This document shows, in pieces, positions 53,901 to 62,018 of a stretch of DNA of 64,000 nucleotides (its first letter is position 1; every line of letters begins with the position of its first letter). Made by a program: the position numbers and the translations under genes. Source of the stretch: WRGT01 sp942493035 (GTDB taxonomy: Bacteria > Spirochaetota > UBA4802 > UBA5550); the NCBI GenBank assembly GCA_942493035.1, contig OW818666.1, forward strand, positions 4,092,001 through 4,156,000, given 5' to 3'. The notes beneath the pieces were generated by a model. The model did not search any database. It saw nothing but the letters and a program-made list of their open reading frames with translations, and was not told the DNA's origin.

Positions 53901-56620
53901 TCGATACTCTTAAAGTCATAAGTGCAAAATGGAAAAATCCGAAGCTGAATGACATCACTCCTATCAATGATCCGGAGACTATGAAGATTACACTTGTAAA
54001 CAGCATTAGTGACAGCGATTACAGAAATGAATCCTTTCTAATCAGAGAGAGATCATTGTATAAACAGCTTTATGGAGATGAAAGCACCGATGATATAGAG
54101 AGCGAAAGCGAAACGGCCCTGCAGATAGAATATAATCTTAATGCACCGGATTATGCTTCGGTTATAAGAAAGTTTTCAAAAGAGATAGATATAAGATTTT
54201 ATAAAACAATGAATTTATGGCTTAATGTCAGAGATAGTATCTCATCAAATGTGATCGGATTCATCATCGGATCATCTGACAGTGATTTTATTGAATACAG
54301 AATCACCCCGAATTTCAGTATGATCTGGAGTGAGATTAAATTAAAATTATCTAAAGATTCCAGCGGGAATATTGATAAGTATCAGGTCACAGGAAATCCC
54401 GATTTAAAAAGAATAAAATATATCAAAGCAGTAGTGCATGGAAACGGAAGCAGCGGTAAAATCTGGCTTAACGAAATATATGTATCTGAGCCTGAAACAC
54501 TGGAGGGTGATGCTAAGTGGTATGAATTTGAAATGAAAACACTAAGACCTCTGTTTAAAACTGCTTCCGGTGTACCTGTTCTTTCCGATATGAATTTACG
54601 TTATATATATAAAGGGCACTCTTCTCAGTTCAGTTCAGTGAATAAAACTTCATCTGATGTAGAAGAAAATTATCATGAGCTTTTTGCATCTGCGAAGATC
54701 CTCCCCAATTGGGATACAAATTTTAATTATGTCAATGAATTCAGCAGAACGGACAGTTTGAATGAAGAGGTTGCCGACGCAAAAAAAGGGGATGCACGGA
54801 GAAATTTTTTCATGGTGAATTCGGTTTTTAATTCTACCGTAGAGAATGTTCCTTCGATTACATTTTCATACTCATTTGATAAAAATGAGAATATAAGAGA
54901 GGCGGCATCTGAAGGGAGCAGTTACAGCGAAGATTCAATCAGTGTAATTCACACACCGGTTATTTTATACAGACAGGATCTTGAAGATTTTCTTTACGGG
55001 AAATTTTCACTCAGGATGATTCTTGATATGGCTTTTTCGCATAACAAAATAGATCGTGATTCGTCCGTGATAGATGACGCAATGCTTTCATCATCAGTAG
55101 TCTTGAGTGAGTCTGAAAAAAAACAGAAATCTGATGCTAAAATTGAACTGGATTATGCAAACAGTCTGTTCTTTTTTCGTCCCCAGTTTACAACATCTTC
55201 TATCGAATATGTAATGTTAAACGGAGGGGATAATTATGATGAAACAGGTGTTGACGGCGGTTTAAACGGGAATTTCTATTTACCGTTCCGGAACTATGAT
55301 GACTCAAAGTTTATAGAGAGAAATAACGGGACAGGTTTTACTCTGGGAGTAAAGTTTCTGGAATATCTGTCTCCGGAATATTCCATGAGTGTAGATTATA
55401 AAGAGAATGCATTTAAAGATTATAAAGATGAAACGGTAATCGATGAAGGTTTCAGCCGGTTTAAAAGCACCATGTCCAATTTAACTTCGGAGATTACACT
55501 CCCTTTCCAGTTAAGAAAAATTGAAGTGTTAAAAAGAGTAAAAAATTTTCAGTTGAATTATCAGCGTTCAATATATTTTAATGAAGCTGATGTCCCCTAT
55601 GAGGGGGAGGGAACCGGTCTTTTTGATGAAGAATACGGGATATCAAATGTGCTTAAAGGAGCTGCTTCACCCGCTTATAATCTGATTTCAAATTATCCCG
55701 GATTATATTTCAGAGGGAGAGGGAATGCCGGGAAGGGCCGTGATTTATTATATAATGCTTTAAATGATGATGACGGCATCAGTGAGCTTGGCAGTTCAAG
55801 TGAATATAATAATTCGCTCAAACTTGTAGATAGATTAAATGCCGATATCTCTGTTGATGCGGATCTATTCAAATTTTATTCTTCAGGGAGTATCAGCCAG
55901 GTCTGCGAAAGGAGTAATGTTTACGGAATTCCAAATCAGGTATTGATTGCGGACACCGGTGTGAATTTTGAGTTTGATCTTATGAAGATATTCAGCTTCG
56001 GTTTTTTCAGGGCAAATGGTGAGGGCTTGTCATATCATGCTGCGAATTTTGACGTTGGTCTGAGTTTTACGGACAGTATGCTCATTACATATAATATAAA
56101 TGAAAAGAAGATTGCTCCATCAGCGGGATTCGTTTTCAACTGGAACAGGAGCAGTCTGAATTTAAAATATGAATTTGAATTCAGAGATAAAAACAATGAA
56201 GAATATATAAGTACATCTCTTGAAGAAGATGATACTGATTTTATCTATCTTCAGAATATGGAGGGGAGCAGCAGTTTCAGCGAGAAGGATTACGGCCATG
56301 TATTTCTTTCGAGGTATGAAACAGACATCGAATGGCTCTATTCATTTTTTTCGAACTTCTACAAATTAACAGGTATACCGTTATTTTCTATAGAATACAG
56401 AATGGAGATAAATAGATACGATTATTTTAAAACCGTGGCGCCTGAACCGTATGACCTTTTTATGCTCTCATCAAATCTTAATCTTGATCTTCACAGGAAT
56501 ATTCAGGGTTCTATCGGCGGAAAAATGGCTATGGAAAAATTCAGAAACAGAGAAAATAATGGTATAAGCAGAGAGATAATGTCTTATGAAGTCAATGCCG
56601 GGATATCTTTTATTTTCTGA
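50972..56620 (+). CDS. SprA-like outer-membrane beta-barrel protein
   Basis: 1882 residues with a signal peptide (about 1-24, cleaved near Y-A-G-A-Q). Repeated SprA patterns are seen: 'GDRITVFIDHDSS' and 'EVIREINAGEIDIKF'; 'VRVKINEVELSPSLYSVDY'; 'GVRADYDLNKSLRLGGTIMF'; and 'MQYVEVWVKYEGG...LKLDFGSVDEDSDGDG'. Acidic D-x-D-G-D-G-type loops (near 410-430 and 845-920) look calcium-binding. The remainder is beta-strand-rich to the C-terminal 'AGISFIF', a barrel end. SprA is the large translocon of the type IX secretion system in Bacteroidota. Here no other T9SS gene is in the window, so the role is open. It overlaps the next convergent gene by 11 nt. Confidence 0.8.
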   Translation: MNRIFLIYISSLVITAAGIYYAGAQDHSGFKEKMIQFLENAGTKSDSAEPANPENNVFLRSDNNNNTFFKSGEWSEYVSNPESFINPEQFKNGNLYSDEKININASGSVNVNLNYGKSYYTSKKYIQYDEDLPYSRVIDSGFWPEQKILLHMDGTIGDRITVFIDHDSSRKENQYMLNYRALSDDEVIREINAGEIDIKFNHSRYAVYDNTDAKGLGVDFTLAKNDFTLKAFGSVARGETMVEYFKGNSSPSGIKIAEYQYISATYYQLEPFIRYDGAAVTPSGSGAYSLVTFTSAPANPAAYVLSPVNISPSDFELYVDDQNQYNNNNAIVLPLDGGYYTRMVSGSDYSINFSTGVIHLLKEFPQSSRIFAVYKRTGGTLDPCALSSGPGIFSNRIFVFIKYGYSIDEDRNKDLVLDTGEDRNGDGRVNLDIYEIRSVYFLGNRQILSSDFSIDFYKENQIMDKEDITKLSSYRLNLQEGLIQFSTREPFKSVLPADKAARIYTETKVIDGYLYSLYNMISEFNVEARLFKLKYSNVIDKSVRVKINEVELSPSLYSVDYESGYINFIDSNNPVISSDSRIEIKYEYLPFGSSSENFISGVRADYDLNKSLRLGGTIMFSKDGQSEIIPDIGNVSEQTLLFEGDASLRLSQKRLADLYNIFAERKKRSIPAEFSAYAEYAKSIKNVNTFGKALIDNMETSDEIVSVSLSEKDWILSSLPASYSQSSRGLLNYYFYRNPDSPETLKGEGYNSYLINYSVKSGPFNIAMGHVDSDITEQAYQKSLVFDSNFSAGQNIVSAVTRELTDTSIDLSGMQYVEVWVKYEGGASDSVDLKLDFGSVDEDSDGDGVFDTEDANRNGYIDSEPSTGYSEDRGYVFNPAGGTATKIGSGPGLSSLTKGDGVLTSEDLNGNGLLDITNNIYQVDVGTITPAGGVWQKLRVHIDWSTVSSSQIQALQQTKSIRLNLVRNNGSSGRVSIDTLKVISAKWKNPKLNDITPINDPETMKITLVNSISDSDYRNESFLIRERSLYKQLYGDESTDDIESESETALQIEYNLNAPDYASVIRKFSKEIDIRFYKTMNLWLNVRDSISSNVIGFIIGSSDSDFIEYRITPNFSMIWSEIKLKLSKDSSGNIDKYQVTGNPDLKRIKYIKAVVHGNGSSGKIWLNEIYVSEPETLEGDAKWYEFEMKTLRPLFKTASGVPVLSDMNLRYIYKGHSSQFSSVNKTSSDVEENYHELFASAKILPNWDTNFNYVNEFSRTDSLNEEVADAKKGDARRNFFMVNSVFNSTVENVPSITFSYSFDKNENIREAASEGSSYSEDSISVIHTPVILYRQDLEDFLYGKFSLRMILDMAFSHNKIDRDSSVIDDAMLSSSVVLSESEKKQKSDAKIELDYANSLFFFRPQFTTSSIEYVMLNGGDNYDETGVDGGLNGNFYLPFRNYDDSKFIERNNGTGFTLGVKFLEYLSPEYSMSVDYKENAFKDYKDETVIDEGFSRFKSTMSNLTSEITLPFQLRKIEVLKRVKNFQLNYQRSIYFNEADVPYEGEGTGLFDEEYGISNVLKGAASPAYNLISNYPGLYFRGRGNAGKGRDLLYNALNDDDGISELGSSSEYNNSLKLVDRLNADISVDADLFKFYSSGSISQVCERSNVYGIPNQVLIADTGVNFEFDLMKIFSFGFFRANGEGLSYHAANFDVGLSFTDSMLITYNINEKKIAPSAGFVFNWNRSSLNLKYEFEFRDKNNEEYISTSLEEDDTDFIYLQNMEGSSSFSEKDYGHVFLSRYETDIEWLYSFFSNFYKLTGIPLFSIEYRMEINRYDYFKTVAPEPYDLFMLSSNLNLDLHRNIQGSIGGKMAMEKFRNRENNGISREIMSYEVNAGISFIF

Positions 56621-57692
56621 ATAAAGAAGCGGCCCGTTTTAATGCTGTTGAGAAAAATGAACTTATGTCGTGAATGTAAATCTGATCCCGTGATTTTTTT
56701 AATTTTTCGATAGTTGTAATTTCAACTGTTTTCCAGAGCAGATTTTTATCCGGACACGCCTGAAAATAATCCAGTTTAATCTGATATGCCCCTTTGAATT
56801 GTCTCCCTCCGCCTGTCGGTGTTATGTTTTTTATTAAAGCATTAATATCAAGATTTTCAGATTTTGATCTGAAGGATACATCAAGAAAAAGTTCCCCTCG
56901 GGATTTATCTTCAACAATAGCATAAACAATTACAGTGCTGGTGTCGGGCTTTTTTAAAAGAAGATCTGCGGTTATTGCTATTGAATCGCGGCTTTCAATA
57001 TCTATAAAACCGATACCATAGAATCGCCAGTCTTTATATATGTGCTGATTCTCTGTTGCTTTTCTGTAATATCTCATTGTTACAGGTGAAATCGGGATTC
57101 CGTTAATCTTATTGATTATATCTTTGTCTGAAAATTCTGAGAGATACCGCATTGCTTCAATGTCTATTGAAGTTGCATGTTCATATTTATCCGTATCTGT
57201 CTGAATTCCGAACATCAGCGCAGTTGAAGCAGAGATGAGATCTTTACTGCTAAGAGGCGGTATATGATCTTTAATCATAAGAGCTATCAGTGAGCTGGTG
57301 GATCCTGCATCTGTTTTAATAAGTGAAAAATCTGATGATACTTTTTTATCTGTTTTTGTGTGATGATCGATATGGGCCGCACATGGTATAGTCCCGGAAA
57401 TTCCATCTATAATATTTGTCTGAAAATCGGGAACAATGTAAGCATCGTATTTTTGGGGAGACAGATCTTTTTTGAAAAAAAGAGGTATGTCGAGATATTT
57501 CACAAAGGCTTTATTCTGTGATAATGATATTTTTTTTGAAATAATAATGTCAGAATTAATTGAAACTGATGACAGCAGAATCTTTAACGCATATGCCGAG
57601 GCAAGAGCGTCCGGATCCGGAGATCCAAGTATGATGATCATAATATTTTTATACTGTTTTACGGCAGCCATGAACGCTTCAGTGTTGTTCAT
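56610..57692 (-). CDS. DHH/DHHA1-family phosphoesterase (NrnA-like)
   Basis: 360 residues. Motif I reads 'GSPDPDALAS' (D-x-D kept, the usual leading His absent), motif III is 'HIDHHTK', and 'GIQTDTDKY' carries another metal Asp. The C-terminal DHHA1 motif is G-G-G-R-Q-F (TGGGRQFKGAY). Such enzymes degrade short oligonucleotides or cyclic dinucleotides. Its start overlaps the end of the upstream phosphatase gene by 14 nt, so they form an operon, and a nucleotide-signalling link is possible. Its stop overlaps the convergent SprA-like gene. Confidence 0.88.
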   Translation of the reverse strand: MNNTEAFMAAVKQYKNIMIIILGSPDPDALASAYALKILLSSVSINSDIIISKKISLSQNKAFVKYLDIPLFFKKDLSPQKYDAYIVPDFQTNIIDGISGTIPCAAHIDHHTKTDKKVSSDFSLIKTDAGSTSSLIALMIKDHIPPLSSKDLISASTALMFGIQTDTDKYEHATSIDIEAMRYLSEFSDKDIINKINGIPISPVTMRYYRKATENQHIYKDWRFYGIGFIDIESRDSIAITADLLLKKPDTSTVIVYAIVEDKSRGELFLDVSFRSKSENLDINALIKNITPTGGGRQFKGAYQIKLDYFQACPDKNLLWKTVEITTIEKLKKSRDQIYIHDISSFFSTALKRAASLFRK

Positions 57693-59859
57693 TTTCGGTT
57701 TTAACCTTTTTGAAAATTACAAGAGTGACATCTGTCTGCTGAGGCCTCTCTCCGATAAATGAATTATAATCTGAATATATTTCTCTGGCAAGTACTGCCG
57801 GTGTTTCCTTTGAATATTTTATTATCTTCTCTTTTATTTTATCCATTGAAAAATTTTCATCGTTGTCATTGGAAGAAGAGAACAGTCCATGAGAATAGAG
57901 AATTCCTATCGCCCCGTCTCTCAGCCTTCCTGTAGTAAAAGAATACCGGTGTTCCATCTCCATTCCCAGAGGGATATCTTCTGTTTCTACTTCAGTAAAA
58001 AAGTTTTTTTCCGGTTCGTATATCATCAGATTATTATGACCGGCATTTGCGAATGAGAAGTTTCCGTCGGATGATATTATTATGCAGGAACATTTTGTAA
58101 AACCGCTTGTCATCCTGGAAGTTTTAATCACCTGATTCATGGTGTTCAGGATTTTTTCCGGTGAGTTAAACACCAGGGTCCTTGAGTGCAGGATCGAGAA
58201 CAATTCCATCCCGGATAGGGCAGAGTCTATTCCCGAGTAAGATGTATCAGCTATGAATATAGCGGTTTTGTCACTGGCAATTTTTACAGAATCAAAATAG
58301 TCCCCGCCGTATGATGAATTATTAATATTAAACGAACTTATTCTTATTCCCGGAATGGATGCCAGTTCTTCAGGTATTATTCTTTTTTTAACAGTGGAGA
58401 CAACAATTTTATCATGCTCTGCAACCTGTTCAGCTGTGACCTCGTCCAGAATGAGTCCGGTAATCAGAAGGTTCTGAATTTTTATTCTGAAAATCTCAAG
58501 AGCCGCAAGATGATCTGATGTATATGATTTGTTCCCCTCAATTTTTCCCAGAAGCAGAAAACCGATAATGTGATCAGACATGTTCTTGAATACCATGGAT
58601 ATCTCGATTCCGTTATTATTAAAAAAATCTAGAATTTCCTGATTAATATTATTTACAGGTGTATTTGATATTAGAAATGATTTTTCAAAAACTCCTTCAT
58701 GAGTGGTCAGGTACTCTGCAATTTCACTATTGCCGTCTATAAATTGAAAATTCAGATCAGGTCCATATCCGTATGTAAATTGGAAAATATTCTCTTTCCT
58801 GTTTATAAGCATAAAGTATGCAGACTGAATACCCAGGGTGTATTTAAGATTCTGAAAATTATCATTTGTTATGTACTCCCAGAACGTATCCATGTCAGAA
58901 AACTTTTTAAGTTCATTTACAGGCATTAATGTTTTATTAATTGCATGCAGCAGATCCTGAAGCCTCCCTGTCCTGAATTTAATGATATACGGACTAATGA
59001 TCCGGTATGAGATTACAAGATATATAAAAATTACACCGGATTTTATATACACTCCGCCTTGTGATATATGTGAATATGTATCATATATTCTTATAAAAAA
59101 ATAAACCGGGATGAAGAATATTATAAAAGCCAGAGTATATGCTGTAATGATTTTATAAAATTTCTGGAAGTCATTACTCTTAAGATTGTAGATAAGATGA
59201 CTGGTGAATATCAGGAAAAGCAGCACCGGTACAGGTATAAGCGGATTGGTCAGCATGGGGATTTTGTAATATTTCAGACCGGTGATATAAGCTGCAATAA
59301 AAAGAATATAAGATAAAAGAAGCCCTGAGAGATAGTATGTAATGGTAGTTTTTAATCTTCTAAAAGATGTGTATCGCATCTTCATGAGAAGCGGAACCGG
59401 AACGATTATTATTGATAAAAGAATTATTCCAGACTGGATAAGAGATGCTCTGTTTCCTGAGATGTTTAGAGTTTGATCAATCTCTACCACACCTGCAATT
59501 TTTAGAATAAAAAGCAGTGTAATATCCGCAGAGATTATAATCAGAAGAAAAAGCAGCAGAAATTTAAATCTTCCGATTGTCTCTGCCGGAAAAAGTGCAG
59601 TCAGAGAGATCATCATAATAAATACAAATGCAGGGATAATTGTAATACACGCTGAAACAGGATAAATGTCTGCCAGTGACGGTTTGATATTGATTGCCAG
59701 TATCAGCGAAAATTCAATTATTGCAGGGAATACCGTTAAAATAAAAAAAGCATCGGTTATGTTTTTATTTTTCTTTATTAAATGTGCTATTATTAAATAT
59801 ATCGATACGGATATTAAAATTACATAATTGAATATGAGTATTGATTTCAATTTTTTCAC
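57679..59859 (-). CDS. Membrane-bound SpoIIE/RsbU-type serine phosphatase with GAF-like domain
   Basis: 726 residues. About eight membrane helices fill residues 1-290, a GAF-like sensor is at ~310-470, and the PP2C/SpoIIE domain is at ~480-720. PP2C motifs: 'GGDYFDSVKIASDKTAIFIADTS' (metal Asp present) and 'FANAGHNNLMIYEP'. The usual Y-T-D-G motif reads L-Y-S-H-G, losing an Asp ligand. The end is 'QTDVTLVIFK'. The start is GTG at 59859. RsbU-type enzymes dephosphorylate anti-anti-sigma factors; none is in the window. A DHH phosphoesterase gene overlaps its 3' end. Confidence 0.85.
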   Translation of the reverse strand: MKKLKSILIFNYVILISVSIYLIIAHLIKKNKNITDAFFILTVFPAIIEFSLILAINIKPSLADIYPVSACITIIPAFVFIMMISLTALFPAETIGRFKFLLLFLLIIISADITLLFILKIAGVVEIDQTLNISGNRASLIQSGIILLSIIIVPVPLLMKMRYTSFRRLKTTITYYLSGLLLSYILFIAAYITGLKYYKIPMLTNPLIPVPVLLFLIFTSHLIYNLKSNDFQKFYKIITAYTLAFIIFFIPVYFFIRIYDTYSHISQGGVYIKSGVIFIYLVISYRIISPYIIKFRTGRLQDLLHAINKTLMPVNELKKFSDMDTFWEYITNDNFQNLKYTLGIQSAYFMLINRKENIFQFTYGYGPDLNFQFIDGNSEIAEYLTTHEGVFEKSFLISNTPVNNINQEILDFFNNNGIEISMVFKNMSDHIIGFLLLGKIEGNKSYTSDHLAALEIFRIKIQNLLITGLILDEVTAEQVAEHDKIVVSTVKKRIIPEELASIPGIRISSFNINNSSYGGDYFDSVKIASDKTAIFIADTSYSGIDSALSGMELFSILHSRTLVFNSPEKILNTMNQVIKTSRMTSGFTKCSCIIISSDGNFSFANAGHNNLMIYEPEKNFFTEVETEDIPLGMEMEHRYSFTTGRLRDGAIGILYSHGLFSSSNDNDENFSMDKIKEKIIKYSKETPAVLAREIYSDYNSFIGERPQQTDVTLVIFKKVKTENEQH

Positions 59860-60001
59860 CTGTCTGCGAGTTTTCTTTTAAAAAGAATGTTATTCTGCTG
59901 TTTCTGAATTTCAAGTTAAATATTTCAAGCTGTGAAAAAACAGATTTTTTATCATCGTGATGAATTGCTGCCATATCTGTTATTCATAGTGCAGTTCTTT
60001 A

Positions 60002-60142
60002 CAGGGTAAAGGCCAGCTGTTTTCCGACTTCCTGTCGGTGCTGGCATGCGAACGTCGTGTCCGCTCGGGCGGTAGCCCCTTTATAAGCCCCGCAGGGCTC
60101 CCTGCGGTCCGGAAACTGTGTTTTTGGGACCGCCCCGTTGTC
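60002..60142. repeat. GC-rich repeat element, copy 2 (reverse of 31668)
   Basis: ACAGGGTAAAGGCCAGC at one end and GGGACCGCCCCGTTGT at the other. It is the reverse complement of the 31668-31831 element with point changes and without ~25 bases of it. Shared stretches include GACTTCCTGTCGGTGCTGGC and TAGCCCCTTTATAAGCCCCG. The ends are less well kept than in copy 1. It lies between the phosphatase gene and ispE, in the 59860-60214 gap. Confidence 0.8.
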
Positions 60143-60156
60143 AAAGACTATTGTTG

Positions 60157-60187
60157 TTGACATTTGAGATTTTTATATAAATATTAA
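60157..60187 (+). promoter_or_regulatory. Possible promoter of the ispE operon
   Basis: TTGACA at 60157-60162 and TATTAA at 60182-60187 are 19 nt apart. The -35 is perfect and the spacing is long. It would start transcription a few bases before the ispE ribosome site. Confidence 0.35.
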
Positions 60188-60214
60188 TTATCTGAATTAG
60201 AGAGGATTTTTGTT

Positions 60215-61105
60215 ATCAAATCATATGCTAAAATTAATATTCATCTGGAAATTTTAAACCGGAGAAGTGATAATTATCACAATCTTTTCAGTCTCATGGC
60301 AGAGCTCGATCTTCATGATTTTTTAGAGCTTGAGTATTCAGATCTGTCAAAAAAAAGCAGAGATGTAACGATTGAAATTTTAAACAACGGCGGGGAGTTC
60401 TCCTCTGTTATTGACCATATCCCTGTAGAAGATAATCTCATTTCAATTGCAGTAAAAAAATATATGAATGAGATCGGGCTCGGCGGTCATTTTGTTTTCG
60501 GTTTAACAAAAAATATCCCCTCAGGTGCAGGTCTGGGCGGAGGGAGCAGCAATGCCGCCACAGCCTTAATGATCATCGCTGAAGCTCTCGGCAGGGGTTA
60601 TGATGATTTTCTGCTTAATGCGGCGTCGTCAACAGGTTCAGATATTCCATTTTTTCTAAAAGGGGGATTTTCATTTGTAGAAGGGAGAGGAGAGTTTGTA
60701 TCCCCCTTTGATTACAGTGATGACTCTTTTATACTTCTGATTAATAACGGAATACATGTAAATACCGGTTCAGCATATGAATCTTTAAAAAAACCAGTTT
60801 CTGATTCTGTTTTTGATTGTACCGATGGAATAAAATTAATAAGAGAAAATATTTATAAAAAATCGGACTGGAAGTCAATTTTCAGAAATGATTTTGAGGA
60901 GAGTGTTTTCGAATTGTATCCTCAGATCGGGTCTATTAAAGAGAAAATGTACAAAACCGGGGCATATTTTTCTGCAATGTCAGGCTCAGGATCTACTGTA
61001 TTTGGACTGTTTCAGAGCCGATTTGAGGCTGAAAATGCACAAAAAATTTTTGAAATGGATAAAAACAGGGTCTATTTAACTAAATTCCGCTGTAATAAAA
61101 ATTAA
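60215..61105 (+). CDS. ispE: 4-diphosphocytidyl-2-C-methyl-D-erythritol kinase IspE, apparent ATC start
   Basis: 296 residues if started at the ATC at 60215. The enzyme phosphorylates CDP-methylerythritol in the MEP isoprenoid pathway. The catalytic Lys lies in 'KSYAKINIHLEIL' right at the N-terminus. The first in-frame ATG is at 60296 and would delete it. No ATG, GTG or TTG is in frame between the stop at 60185 and 60296. GAGAGG (60200-60205) is 9 nt before ATC. The ATP loop is P-S-G-A-G-L-G-G-G-S-S, and 'GSDIPFFL' and 'AMSGSGSTVFGLF' are intact. GHMP kinase fold, full length. Heads the glmU-prs-rplY-pth run. Confidence 0.92.
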   Translation: MKSYAKINIHLEILNRRSDNYHNLFSLMAELDLHDFLELEYSDLSKKSRDVTIEILNNGGEFSSVIDHIPVEDNLISIAVKKYMNEIGLGGHFVFGLTKNIPSGAGLGGGSSNAATALMIIAEALGRGYDDFLLNAASSTGSDIPFFLKGGFSFVEGRGEFVSPFDYSDDSFILLINNGIHVNTGSAYESLKKPVSDSVFDCTDGIKLIRENIYKKSDWKSIFRNDFEESVFELYPQIGSIKEKMYKTGAYFSAMSGSGSTVFGLFQSRFEAENAQKIFEMDKNRVYLTKFRCNKN

Positions 61106-61172
61106 TGATTGACTTTCATAGCGTATATTGAGAAATGTGTCGTTAGTTTTTAGTAATAAAAACTGAAATGAT

Positions 61173-61244
61173 TGAGGCGTCGCCAAGCGGTAAGGCACCG
61201 GGTTTTGGTCTCGGCATCCCAAGGTTCGAATCCTTGCGCCTCAG
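61173..61244 (+). tRNA. tRNA-Gln (TTG anticodon)
   Basis: 72 nt. The acceptor stem TGAGGCG/CGCCTCA, D arm GCC/GGC, anticodon stem CCGGG/CTCGG (one G-T pair) and T arm CAAGG-TTCGAAT-CCTTG all pair. The anticodon is TTG in loop TTTTGGT. The discriminator base is G. The CCA end is not encoded. It sits between ispE and glmU on the same strand. Confidence 0.96.
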
Positions 61245-61268
61245 ATTTTATCAATTAGGAGATCGATA

Positions 61269-62018
61269 ATCAAAAAAATCTCTTCAATTGTGCTCGCCGG
61301 GGGGAAAGGAGTTCGGATGAAATCCGAACTACCTAAAGTACTTCATCCGCTATGTGGAAAATCCTTAATTGAACATGTTGTGGATAGTCTGAATTCTGCA
61401 GGGATTGACGATATTCTTGTCGTTGTCGGCTACAGAGGTGAAGAAGTAATTGCAAAACTCGGGAGCCGGTGTAAGTATGTATGGCAGCATGAACAGCTGG
61501 GTACAGGTCACGCCGTTATGCAGGCCGGGGAATACTTCAAGGACTACGATGGCAATGTTGTAATCGCCTGTGGAGATGTCCCTTTAATACGGCCTGAAAC
61601 TTTCAAGGGTTTAATAGAATCTGCAGAAGATAACGAAACCGGTGCAGTGGTTCTTACAATGATGCAGGATAATCCTAAGGGGTATGGACGAATAGTTAAA
61701 GAAAATGGAAAATTTGTCCGTATTGTGGAAGAAAAAGACGCTGACGATGAGCAGCGTAGAATAAATGAAGTAAACAGCGGTACCTATATTTTTAAAAGCA
61801 GGTATCTCTTTGAGGGATTGAAAAGGATTAATACTGAAAATGCGCAAGGGGAGTATTATCTTCCTGATGCATTGAATTATATAGTAAGTGCAGGTTTGAC
61901 TGTAAAAACTATTCCAATGGAAGATTCTGTAGAGGGACGGGGAATAAATACACGGGAAGAGCTGTTGTCTCTGGAGCAATATGTTTCGAAGAAAATCGAG
62001 GATAAGTCTCATGAATAA
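61269..62018 (+). CDS. glmU: GlmU-type UDP-GlcNAc pyrophosphorylase domain protein, apparent ATC start
   Basis: 249 residues from ATC at 61269. The sugar-nucleotidyltransferase signature L-A-G-G-K-G-V-R-M-K-S and 'LPKVLHPL' start near residue 8, and 'QLGTGHAVMQA', 'ACGDVPLI' and 'NEVNSGTYIF' follow. Bacterial GlmU is usually ~450 residues with a left-handed helix acetyltransferase domain; that domain is absent, so acetylation must be done elsewhere. The first recognised start is GTG at 61290, inside the first beta strand (IVLAGG). AGGAG lies 7 nt before ATC 61269 (ATA at 61266 is an alternative). It overlaps prs by 8 nt. Confidence 0.88.
   Translation: MKKISSIVLAGGKGVRMKSELPKVLHPLCGKSLIEHVVDSLNSAGIDDILVVVGYRGEEVIAKLGSRCKYVWQHEQLGTGHAVMQAGEYFKDYDGNVVIACGDVPLIRPETFKGLIESAEDNETGAVVLTMMQDNPKGYGRIVKENGKFVRIVEEKDADDEQRRINEVNSGTYIFKSRYLFEGLKRINTENAQGEYYLPDALNYIVSAGLTVKTIPMEDSVEGRGINTREELLSLEQYVSKKIEDKSHE

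Noticed and set aside
60296..61105. ATG at 60296 as ispE start
   Set aside because: It would remove the catalytic Lys and the first strand of the GHMP kinase fold.
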